This document shows, piece after piece, positions 1-6,932 of a stretch of DNA of 8,766 bases. Under the pieces are notes generated by a model, which saw only the letters and a program-made list of their open reading frames with translations, made no database searches and was not told the origin of the DNA. The stretch covers positions 1 to 8,766 of the forward strand of contig DAONLM010000122.1 in the NCBI GenBank assembly GCA_035406685.1. Reading direction: 5' to 3'. Positions within the stretch are counted from its first letter, which is position 1, and the number at the start of each line of letters is the position of its first letter. This DNA is from DAONLM01 sp035406685 (lineage in GTDB: Bacteria; Spirochaetota; GWE2-31-10; MWDO01). Both the position numbers and the translations under genes were made by a program.

Positions 1-108
1 CTATATATTAATCACAAAATTTCTTAGAAAATCCTTTACAAAATTTAAGAAAAAATTTAAAAAAAAATGCCTGAAAATAAAGCATCACAAAAAATTTGTT
101 AAAAAAAT

Positions 109-117
109 TGTTATAAT
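109..117 (+). promoter_or_regulatory. extended -10 promoter for the recCBD operon
   Basis: The sequence TGTTATAAT is a perfect TGnTATAAT extended -10 element; the hexamer itself is at 112-117. No convincing TTGACA-like -35 lies 16-18 bp upstream, where there is only an A tract. An extended -10 can work without a -35, and the A tracts at 50-67 and 89-107 could act as UP-like elements. Transcription would start near 123-125, giving a leader of about 40 nt before the recC GTG. No operator or LexA-like palindrome was recognised. The call rests on sequence match only; AT-rich DNA yields many TATAAT-like strings, but the TGn extension and the placement make this the best candidate. Confidence 0.5.
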
Positions 118-155
118 AAAAATCGATTTTTTATCTGGTATTGTAATACAAAAAA

Positions 156-161
156 AGAGGA
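156..161 (+). promoter_or_regulatory. ribosome binding site of recC
   Basis: AGAGGA sits 4 nt before the GTG codon at 166 and supports that unusual start. It matters because the first in-frame ATG in recC is not reached until residue 368, far inside the conserved protein, so GTG is the only sensible start near this site. Confidence 0.6.
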
Positions 162-165
162 AACA

Positions 166-3100
166 GTGAGCATAAAATTTTATACTTCAAATGATATAAT
201 TACTTTAAAAAATAATTTTATTTCTAAATTTGAAAGTCCAGATCCATTTTCAGAAAATCTTATAATTGTTCCAAACATAAATGTAAAAAAATGGCTTCAA
301 TTGGAACTTACAAAAGAAAAAAATATAATTTCAGGGCTAAATATTCTTTATCTTGAATCAGGTCTATTTTATATTTTAAAAAAAATTTTTGACATAGACG
401 AAAGAGTTATCTTCTTAAATGATAAAGATAACTTGATAAATCTACAATTATTAATAATTTTAATACTTCTCGAAAATGAAAAAGAAAATGAGCTTGCTAT
501 CTTTAAAAAATATTACAAAAAAAATAATATAGAGGATTTTAATGCTCTTTGGAGTTTATCACAGAAAATCACTTACTACCTGAGAGAATATCAATATCAA
601 AAACCAGATATCCTTTTAAAATGGGAAGAAGATGATTTATATTTTAAGAATAATCGGGATATAGAAAATGGATATAAGCTTATTTATAGAAAACTGTTTA
701 TTGAAAAAGATAATTATTTAGAGAGATTGAATGAAAAATCAAAAGAAAATAATATAATCTATACCACACTCTCAATTTTTGTAAAAAAGAATTTAAATAA
801 AATTAACATTGATGTTAAAGAAAAATTTGGCTCTGATTTTAAAATCTACATTTTTGGACTATCGTTGATTTCTCATTTTCATATTGAGTTACTGTTAAAA
901 TTGTCAGATTATTTTGAAATTGAGTTTTATCAATTAAACTATCTTAATAGTGAAAAAAATACCTATCTTGATTTTTATTGCAATGCTTATATAAAAAATA
1001 AAAAGTTATTTGATAGAATTTTTAATAAAAAGATTGATATAATAAAAAATAATAAAACAGACTTTAAGACTAATCTACTCGATAGTTTTAAAAATTGTAG
1101 TTTGAATAATGCAAAAATTGAAAAGATAGATCAGGATGAGACAATTCAGGTTATAGAGGCACCAACTATTTTAAGAGAGGTTGAGACTGTCTATAATAGC
1201 ATAATTTATAATCTTCTTAAAGATGAGAGACTTAAACTTACAGACATTGCTATTTTTGTCCCTGATATGAATAAATATAGATACTATATTGAGAATGTAT
1301 TTGCTCAGTATGGAATTATACCTTACAATATAAATGACTTTAAACTTGCAAATGAATCAAATTTTTATAGGGCAATAAACTCATTTTTTGAAATTGTAAA
1401 TAGTGATTTTAGAAAAGACAGGATTTTAAAACTAATCACAAATCCACTTTTTATGAAAAAATTCTCTTTTAATACATCAGATATAGAAAATATTATAAAA
1501 TTAGTTGACGAATTAAATATATTTTATAGTTATAATATAAATGATAAAAAGAGTATTTCGCATTTTGATACACCTTATTTTACCTGGGGATATGGGCTTA
1601 CAAGACTCAAATTGTCCACTCTTTTTTTCAATGAGAATGAAGATAGGGATATCTCTACTTTTAATATTAAAAATTTGTATGTTGCTGATCCTGAAAATCT
1701 TGAAAAAGTTATAAAACTCTTTGATGAACTTTTTAACTTTTTTAATTCTATTTGTGAAAAAAGATCATTTTTAGAGTGGAAAAAAGTTTTGGTTGATTTT
1801 ATTGAAAATTTTTTACAGGTTGATGAAGATGATAGGGTTGAAACAATTTTAAAAGACAGGACACTTAGTTTACTCGAAAACATTGATAAGTTTGAAAATA
1901 TCTTATTATTGAATGAAAAGAATGATAGTAACTTTAGTTTTGAGTTTATAAAAAAATATATTCTTTCAAACATTGAAGAGGTTGAGGGTAAAAAGGGGAG
2001 TTATCTATCTGATGGAGTTGTTATTTCAGAACTTCAACCAATGAAACCTATTCCATTTAAGATTGCATATATATTAGGCCTTACTGAAAATGATTTTCCC
2101 GGATTACAGGAGAATTCTGGAATTGATTTAAGAAACCAGAAGAAAAATGATGAAGAGTTTATAACAAAGACAGAGAATGATCGATACCTATTTTTTGAGA
2201 CAATTCTTGCAACACAAAATAAGTTATATCTATTATACAATGGTAAGGATCTTGAAAGAGATAAACTGATATACCCCTCAAGTGTAATAAGAGAGATTAT
2301 TGGCTATCTTGAAGAGAATGTTTTAAAAGAAAAATTCAGAGTTTATCAGGTAAGTTTATTACTGGAGGATAAAAATAACTTTATTGATAGTGAGGATAAG
2401 AATTTTTCCTGTGAGCATAATAGGTGTTATATACCGCAAAAAATTGAGACTGCAAGGTGTCTATATAATAACAGGACAATTGTCGCAGATTTTAGAAAAT
2501 ATAATTTATTTAATAAAAAAGAAGATTCAGAAGTGATAAAGATAAGTATAGATGATATTGCAAGTTTTTTTCTTGAACCAAAAAAGGTCTTTTTTAAAAA
2601 TAAATTAAATCTTGACATAACATTTTATGATAAGGATATAAATGAAGTAATTGAACCATTTTACGAAGATAAATATGATATAGAAAATTCTATAACAAAA
2701 TACATTTTTGAATATTTTAAGAATAATGCTATTAATATAGAAAAATGTATATCAGAAGATATTAAGTATGAAAGAGAGAAGGGCTTAAAACCAGAGGAGT
2801 TTTATTCTCTCTATTTTAAAGATAAGGCTATTAAAAATATTAATGATGTATTTAATTTTATTAAAGAAAAGGAAAATTTTTTACCTTTGTTAAATTCAAC
2901 TCCAGTTGATAAAGAGGATATTGAATATCAATATAATTATAATGGCAAAAGTTATTTGATTAACGGAAAACTTGAAAGTTTTTTAGTGGATAAGAACAAG
3001 AATAAAGTTTATGATTTTTATTACACTGATAATTTTAATATTGATAGTTTTTTTTATAAAGAATTCATTAAAAAAATATTTATTTTAGCATTAAAAAGCA

Positions 3101-3492
3101 AAAAAGATAAGGTTAATTCTTCAATAATGGTAATTACAGATAAAAAAACCTTTAATTTTGATATAAATCTTGATTTAAAAAAAATTATCGATTTTTATAT
3201 TAAGTGGATCTATGAAAGAGATGAGATTTTTAATATTGAAAGAAAGATTATTCTTAATAATTATAACAAAAAAGAAAAAAATTTAGATTGTGATTTTAAT
3301 AAATACAAAGAAGATTTTGAAATAAAAAGAAACTTTGAAGAAAATGAAAATTATAATAAAAGGTTTTATATCAGTGATATGGATATTCTTATTGATGATG
3401 AAAAAATTTTACCAGATGAAGAGACTTTTTGTGAGTATAAAGATATGTTTTTAAATGTTTTAAATATGTGGGAAAGCAGGAATGAATTATAA
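166..3492 (+). CDS. recC: RecBCD enzyme subunit RecC
   Basis: RecC is the non-catalytic subunit of exonuclease V; it holds RecB and RecD together, splits the duplex and scans the 3' strand for Chi. The N-terminus (KFYTSNDI, then PFSENLIIVPN and VKKWLQLEL) matches the RecC family opening. Other family-like blocks are LWSLSQ...YQKPDILLKWE at 128-154, APTILREVE at 332-340, GVVISELQPMKPIPFK with ILGLTENDFPG at 617-646, and a block ending LYLLYNGKD near 700. There is no Walker A, so it is RecC and not AddB. The C-terminal nuclease-like domain is degenerate: GKLE at 934-937 and DFY at 950-952 stand where RecB has GEID and DWK. The length of 1108 is close to the roughly 1120 of E. coli. The GTG start is backed by an RBS and by the family N-terminus. 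The last 11 nt overlap recB. It is the first gene of the operon, and complete. Confidence 0.95.
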   Translation: MSIKFYTSNDIITLKNNFISKFESPDPFSENLIIVPNINVKKWLQLELTKEKNIISGLNILYLESGLFYILKKIFDIDERVIFLNDKDNLINLQLLIILILLENEKENELAIFKKYYKKNNIEDFNALWSLSQKITYYLREYQYQKPDILLKWEEDDLYFKNNRDIENGYKLIYRKLFIEKDNYLERLNEKSKENNIIYTTLSIFVKKNLNKINIDVKEKFGSDFKIYIFGLSLISHFHIELLLKLSDYFEIEFYQLNYLNSEKNTYLDFYCNAYIKNKKLFDRIFNKKIDIIKNNKTDFKTNLLDSFKNCSLNNAKIEKIDQDETIQVIEAPTILREVETVYNSIIYNLLKDERLKLTDIAIFVPDMNKYRYYIENVFAQYGIIPYNINDFKLANESNFYRAINSFFEIVNSDFRKDRILKLITNPLFMKKFSFNTSDIENIIKLVDELNIFYSYNINDKKSISHFDTPYFTWGYGLTRLKLSTLFFNENEDRDISTFNIKNLYVADPENLEKVIKLFDELFNFFNSICEKRSFLEWKKVLVDFIENFLQVDEDDRVETILKDRTLSLLENIDKFENILLLNEKNDSNFSFEFIKKYILSNIEEVEGKKGSYLSDGVVISELQPMKPIPFKIAYILGLTENDFPGLQENSGIDLRNQKKNDEEFITKTENDRYLFFETILATQNKLYLLYNGKDLERDKLIYPSSVIREIIGYLEENVLKEKFRVYQVSLLLEDKNNFIDSEDKNFSCEHNRCYIPQKIETARCLYNNRTIVADFRKYNLFNKKEDSEVIKISIDDIASFFLEPKKVFFKNKLNLDITFYDKDINEVIEPFYEDKYDIENSITKYIFEYFKNNAINIEKCISEDIKYEREKGLKPEEFYSLYFKDKAIKNINDVFNFIKEKENFLPLLNSTPVDKEDIEYQYNYNGKSYLINGKLESFLVDKNKNKVYDFYYTDNFNIDSFFYKEFIKKIFILALKSKKDKVNSSIMVITDKKTFNFDINLDLKKIIDFYIKWIYERDEIFNIERKIILNNYNKKEKNLDCDFNKYKEDFEIKRNFEENENYNKRFYISDMDILIDDEKILPDEETFCEYKDMFLNVLNMWESRNEL

Positions 3493-6400
3493 ACTTGACC
3501 TTAATGATAAAAATAGTGTTTTAAATTTTCTGGAGAGTAATGGTATTATTGAAGCCTCTGCTGGAACTGGCAAGACTTATACAATCATAGAACTGGTAAA
3601 AAATCTTATTTTAGAAAAAAATATTAAGCCAGAAGAGATCTTAATCGTTACTTTTACTGAAAAGGCAACAGGAGAATTAAAAGATAGAATATTTAAAAAA
3701 TTTGATGAACTAACAAAAGATTCTTCTCAAATAGTGAGGGAGAAGTCAAAAGATATTGTTAACAATATTAATAATTTTGAGATTCATACAATTCATAGTT
3801 TTTGTAATAAGCTAATTAAAGAGTATCCATTTGAAATTGGTTGCAATTTTGAAAACTCTATTATAGATGACTCATATTTGATCGAAGAATACTTTTTTTA
3901 TTATATAAGAAAAGATATTTTTAATGAATTTGAAGAAGATGTTATAAAAGACATTTTTTCAATAATTGGTTTTGATGATGATAATCCAGAAAATAAAATA
4001 AAGGGAAATATTTTAGATTATATAAAGAAGGTTAAATATATATTTAATTTTATTGAAAAAAAGATTTTAAAAGAAGATATAATATCATCAATAAGAAATT
4101 TTAAAAAAATTAATTTTACTGAAATCGAAGAAAAAATTAATACCAGTAATATTAACAAAAGATCTCAATCATCAATAATCAATAAAATTAATAAATTGAA
4201 AGAAAGCGATATAAATAATTTTATTGAAATACTTGATAAAGAATTAATTGGATACTATTTTGATAAAGAAGAAATTATAGATTTATTTAAAGATATAGGT
4301 TTATATAATTATTATGAAAATGGTATTAATTTAAAAAATCTTATTGTTGATTATATTGCAACAAGGGTTTATCAACTTGTTGATAAACATAAAAAGGATA
4401 ATTTTCTTATTGCTTTTGATGATATGATACTGTATGTTTATAGAGCGATAAAAGATAGTGAGGTTTTTAAAAAGAGAGTACAGGAGGCGTATAGATATGC
4501 CTTTATAGATGAATTTCAGGATACGGACCCAGTCCAGTGGGAAATCTTTAAAAAAATTTTTCTGGATAATGAAAAAAATAGACTTATAATCATAGGCGAT
4601 CCAAAGCAGTCCATTTATCTATTTAGAAATGCCTGCCTTGATGTATATTTTGAGGCAAAAGAGTATATTGTTAAAAAAAATGGGCTACTTGCTCAACTTG
4701 ATACCATATTCAGATCAACAGAATCACTAATTGATGGTTACAATGGTATATTTGCTTTAAATAACTACTTTGAAAATTCCCAGATCCAGTATAGCAATGT
4801 AAACTCTCCTCAACCAAATAAAAAAATATTTGAAAATATAAAACCAATAAATTTTATCAAACTTTTAAAAGAAGATAGGGGGAAGCAATTTTGTAGATTT
4901 ATAGCAGGTGAGATTAAAAAATTAATAGATGATAATTCAATTAAAATATATGATGAAAAAAACGACAATTGTAGAAATGTGTTATACAGCGACATTGCGA
5001 TTTTGGTATCATCAAGAGATGATGCAGCAAACATTCAAAGATATCTTTCTAAAAATGGAATTCCATCCTCATTTTATAAGAAAAATCTTTTATTTCAGAG
5101 CAAAGAGGCAATTCAAATTTTTTATCTACTGGATTACTGGGCTGATATGGGTAATATTGGTAAGTTAAAAAAACTACTTTTGACAGATTTTTATATTCTT
5201 TCAGAAGATAATATCGATGAGATGATCAACAAAGAGATAGAGGTATTACAAAAGGTATTTGATTCATCAAAGCCAGAAAATATGATAACAACCTTTTTTA
5301 ATACAATAAGATTGGAAGAGGTTATAGGAATAAAATATAGAAGCAACTATAAAAGAGTTGTGATAAATTACAGACATATTGCAGAAAAACTCGAAAATAT
5401 TGCATTTAGAGAAAAACTCGATATTTTTTCTTTAAAAAATAGGCTACTCTTACTTATATATTCTGAAAAAGAGGAAGAGATTGACGAAGACCTATTTAGA
5501 AATGAGGGTAAAAATGAGAATGTGGTTAGCATTCTTACAATACATGCAAGTAAAGGACTTGAGTTTCCAATTGTCTTTGATTATGGAGCATTAAAAGGAA
5601 TTCCGGGTAATAAAAAAAAGTACTATTATTCTGAACTAAAAAAAGATTACACAGAGCATATTGTAAAATATAGTTTCACAAAAAAAGAAAAAGATAAAAT
5701 TGGTCAAAAAGAGATTGAAGAATACAGAAGGCTTCACTATGTTGCAATAACGCGAGGAGAATATAGTTGTTATCTACCGGTTGTAGAGATGGGAAATAAC
5801 TCTTCTCTTGCCTGCTGGCTCGGTAAGAATCTTGAAAATTTAACAGAAGAAGAGAATTATAAAATTATTAATATAGATCAATATAACGAAATTATCGAGT
5901 TTGAAAAAAATAATATTGAGGATCAAAATAAAGAAGAAATCTTAACTTTTAATCAGGTTTCACTGGATGAAATATATAAACATGACAGGTTTTTTACAAT
6001 AAAGTCATTTTCGAGTCTAAAAAAATTTGACTATGATATAATTACAGAAAAAGAATATAATTACAAAGAAGATGAGAATTATCCAATTATTGAAGAGTTA
6101 ATAAATAATTTACCATCCCTTCCTGGTGGAACAAAATCTGGCTCGATGTTACACAAGATCCTTGAAAAAATAGACTATTCTTTGATTAACAGAGATGAAA
6201 TTGATAAAACAATTGAAAAAACATTAAAATATTATTCTATAACCTTTGATAATGAAAAACTATTAAATATAAAAAATGAGATAAAAAATACCTTCAATAT
6301 TTTAGTCAATAAAAAAATCATTAATGATTTTTCTTTAAAAGATTTAAAAGTTACAGATAGAAAAAATGAACTTGATTTTTATTTTTATGTTGATGAAAAC

Positions 6401-6784
6401 TTTATAAATGGAGAGATTGATTTATTATTCAGATATAATAACAGGTATTACATTGTTGACTGGAAATCAAATAAACTTGAAGAAAATGAAACCCCGGAGA
6501 GTAATTTTAAAAAACATTATGAGGTTCAGGCAAAAATATATACCTATGCAATGAAAAAATATCTTGAAAAAAATGTTTTTAACTTTTCTTATGAAAAAAA
6601 CTTTGGTGGGATTTTTTATATATATTTAAGAATTATAAATGAAAACAATGATAATGGAATTATTTATAACAATTATCCTGCTAATGAGATAGAAGATTTT
6701 TATACCGAACTAAAAGAGATGATAAAGAGTAATAAAGAAAAAACAATTTTAGAATTAAAAGAGATATTGAAAAAGGAGGAATGA
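3482..6784 (+). CDS. recB: RecBCD enzyme subunit RecB (3'-5' helicase and nuclease)
   Basis: RecB is the SF1A (UvrD-like) motor and the only nuclease of RecBCD. The helicase motifs appear in order: EASAGTGKT 24-32 (Walker A, K31), ILIVTFTEKATGEL 53-66, HTIHSFC 102-108, DEFQDTD 343-349 (Walker B), GDPKQSIYLFR 372-382, FRS 410-412, HASKGLEF 688-695 and VAITRGEY 754-761. The C-terminal RecB-family nuclease has SGSMLHKILE with H891, E963, GEID with D980, DWK with D993 and K995, and QAKIY 1016-1020, so every expected catalytic position is present. The length of 1100 is slightly under the roughly 1180 of E. coli. The ATG overlaps the end of recC by 11 nt; a GGGA at 3470-3473 lies 8 nt upstream, so translation is probably coupled to recC. 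AddA shares this architecture, but the RecC and RecD neighbours decide for RecB. A probable MITE begins 3 nt after its stop codon. Confidence 0.97.
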   Translation: MNYKLDLNDKNSVLNFLESNGIIEASAGTGKTYTIIELVKNLILEKNIKPEEILIVTFTEKATGELKDRIFKKFDELTKDSSQIVREKSKDIVNNINNFEIHTIHSFCNKLIKEYPFEIGCNFENSIIDDSYLIEEYFFYYIRKDIFNEFEEDVIKDIFSIIGFDDDNPENKIKGNILDYIKKVKYIFNFIEKKILKEDIISSIRNFKKINFTEIEEKINTSNINKRSQSSIINKINKLKESDINNFIEILDKELIGYYFDKEEIIDLFKDIGLYNYYENGINLKNLIVDYIATRVYQLVDKHKKDNFLIAFDDMILYVYRAIKDSEVFKKRVQEAYRYAFIDEFQDTDPVQWEIFKKIFLDNEKNRLIIIGDPKQSIYLFRNACLDVYFEAKEYIVKKNGLLAQLDTIFRSTESLIDGYNGIFALNNYFENSQIQYSNVNSPQPNKKIFENIKPINFIKLLKEDRGKQFCRFIAGEIKKLIDDNSIKIYDEKNDNCRNVLYSDIAILVSSRDDAANIQRYLSKNGIPSSFYKKNLLFQSKEAIQIFYLLDYWADMGNIGKLKKLLLTDFYILSEDNIDEMINKEIEVLQKVFDSSKPENMITTFFNTIRLEEVIGIKYRSNYKRVVINYRHIAEKLENIAFREKLDIFSLKNRLLLLIYSEKEEEIDEDLFRNEGKNENVVSILTIHASKGLEFPIVFDYGALKGIPGNKKKYYYSELKKDYTEHIVKYSFTKKEKDKIGQKEIEEYRRLHYVAITRGEYSCYLPVVEMGNNSSLACWLGKNLENLTEEENYKIINIDQYNEIIEFEKNNIEDQNKEEILTFNQVSLDEIYKHDRFFTIKSFSSLKKFDYDIITEKEYNYKEDENYPIIEELINNLPSLPGGTKSGSMLHKILEKIDYSLINRDEIDKTIEKTLKYYSITFDNEKLLNIKNEIKNTFNILVNKKIINDFSLKDLKVTDRKNELDFYFYVDENFINGEIDLLFRYNNRYYIVDWKSNKLEENETPESNFKKHYEVQAKIYTYAMKKYLEKNVFNFSYEKNFGGIFYIYLRIINENNDNGIIYNNYPANEIEDFYTELKEMIKSNKEKTILELKEILKKEE

Positions 6785-6787
6785 ATT
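6783..6787 (+). repeat. left copy of the probable 5-bp target duplication
   Basis: GAATT lies directly outside the left inverted repeat and is matched by GAATT at 6903-6907 directly outside the right one, in the same orientation. Its first two bases are the last two of the recB stop codon TGA. A competing reading is a TA duplication (6789-6790 and 6900-6901) inside the longer inverted repeat, as made by Tc1/mariner-IS630 type elements. Confidence 0.5.
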
Positions 6788-6800
6788 TTACGACAATTGT
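6788..6800 (+). repeat. left terminal inverted repeat
   Basis: TTACGACAATTGT is the exact reverse complement of 6890-6902. Its inner 8 bases, ACAATTGT, are themselves a palindrome, so each end could bind a dimeric protein as well as pair with the other end. Confidence 0.75.
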
Positions 6801-6825
6801 TTTTATGCTGTTAATACAGCTAAAA
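6801..6825 (+). other. hairpin inside the element
   Basis: GCTGT (6807-6811) pairs with ACAGC (6816-6820) around the loop TAAT. The stem extends by TTTTA (6801-6805) with TAAAA (6821-6825), leaving one bulged T at 6806. That makes ten base pairs with a single bulge directly inside the left terminal repeat. A weaker second stem, TGCGACT (6830-6836) with GGTAGCA (6851-6857), has one mismatch and one G-T wobble. Confidence 0.5.
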
Positions 6826-6889
6826 CCCCTGCGACTATTGTGGTATAGAAGGTAGCAAGAATTGTTGGGAATAGGATAAAACTTATATG

Positions 6890-6902
6890 ACAATTGTCGT
6901 AA
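6890..6902 (+). repeat. right terminal inverted repeat
   Basis: ACAATTGTCGTAA is the exact reverse complement of 6788-6800. It includes the 10-bp palindrome GACAATTGTC at 6889-6898. It ends 30 nt before the recD start codon. Confidence 0.75.
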
Positions 6903-6907
6903 GAATT
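6903..6907 (+). repeat. right copy of the probable 5-bp target duplication
   Basis: GAATT directly abuts the right inverted repeat and matches 6783-6787 in direct orientation. If one copy and the 115-bp element are removed, the recB stop and the recD ATG are separated by only 28 nt, a normal operon spacing. Confidence 0.5.
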
Positions 6908-6920
6908 AACGATTTACAAA

Positions 6921-6926
6921 AAAGGA
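6921..6926 (+). promoter_or_regulatory. ribosome binding site of recD
   Basis: AAAGGA ends 6 nt before the ATG at 6933, a good spacing. It decides the start over the next in-frame ATG at 6969 (residue 13), which has no comparable site. It lies outside the inserted element, so the insertion left recD translation signals intact. Confidence 0.65.
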
Positions 6927-6932
6927 TAAATT

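Larger units (their letters stand above)
6788..6902. mobile_element. 115-bp MITE-like element between recB and recD
   Basis: The ends are perfect 13-bp inverted repeats, TTACGACAATTGT at 6788-6800 and ACAATTGTCGTAA at 6890-6902, and GAATT is repeated directly outside both. Terminal inverted repeats plus a flanking direct repeat, about 115 bp and no transposase gene, fit a non-autonomous miniature transposable element moved in trans. The interior is visibly richer in G and C than the flanking genes (for example ACCCCTGCGAC and GTTGGGAATAGG). Transcribed, the ends would pair into a 13-bp stem, with at least one hairpin inside (6801-6825). The element accounts for most of the only real gap in the operon. 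The parent transposon cannot be named from these ends. The alternative is a conserved structured RNA or intercistronic regulatory element, which the flanking direct repeat makes less likely but does not exclude. Confidence 0.6.

Noticed and set aside
14..97. Repeated ACAAAATTT strings in the leader (14-22, 38-46 and the longer 87-97)
   Set aside because: These are low-complexity A/T strings with irregular spacing, likely by chance in DNA of this composition; no operator can be argued.
1575..1973. Minus-strand open frame of 132 codons inside recC
   Set aside because: It is antisense to a conserved part of recC, its translation is rich in Ser, Phe and Lys as expected from the complement of AT-rich coding sequence, and no domain is recognisable.
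2034..2618. Two further minus-strand frames inside recC (2034-2240 and 2427-2618)
   Set aside because: Both are short, antisense to RecC family blocks, without recognisable motifs.
4810..5168. Overlapping frames inside recB on the minus (4810-5034) and plus (4929-5168) strands
   Set aside because: They lie within the intact recB helicase region in other frames, and nothing supports their translation.
6681..6893. Minus-strand 70-codon frame across the end of recB and the inserted element
   Set aside because: It spans a gene end and the element, with no recognisable product; it is not a transposase.
6788..6902. Integron attC site, tRNA or riboswitch in the recB-recD gap
   Set aside because: The attC end motifs (RYYYAAC and GTTRRRY) are absent at the boundaries, there is no cloverleaf with a T-loop GTTCRA, and no known riboswitch core was recognised. 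Matched inverted repeats plus a flanking direct repeat fit a small transposable element better.
6788..6902. Rho-independent terminator after recB
   Set aside because: The long stem is AT-rich, encloses 89 nt and is not followed by a T run; recD clearly belongs to the same operon.
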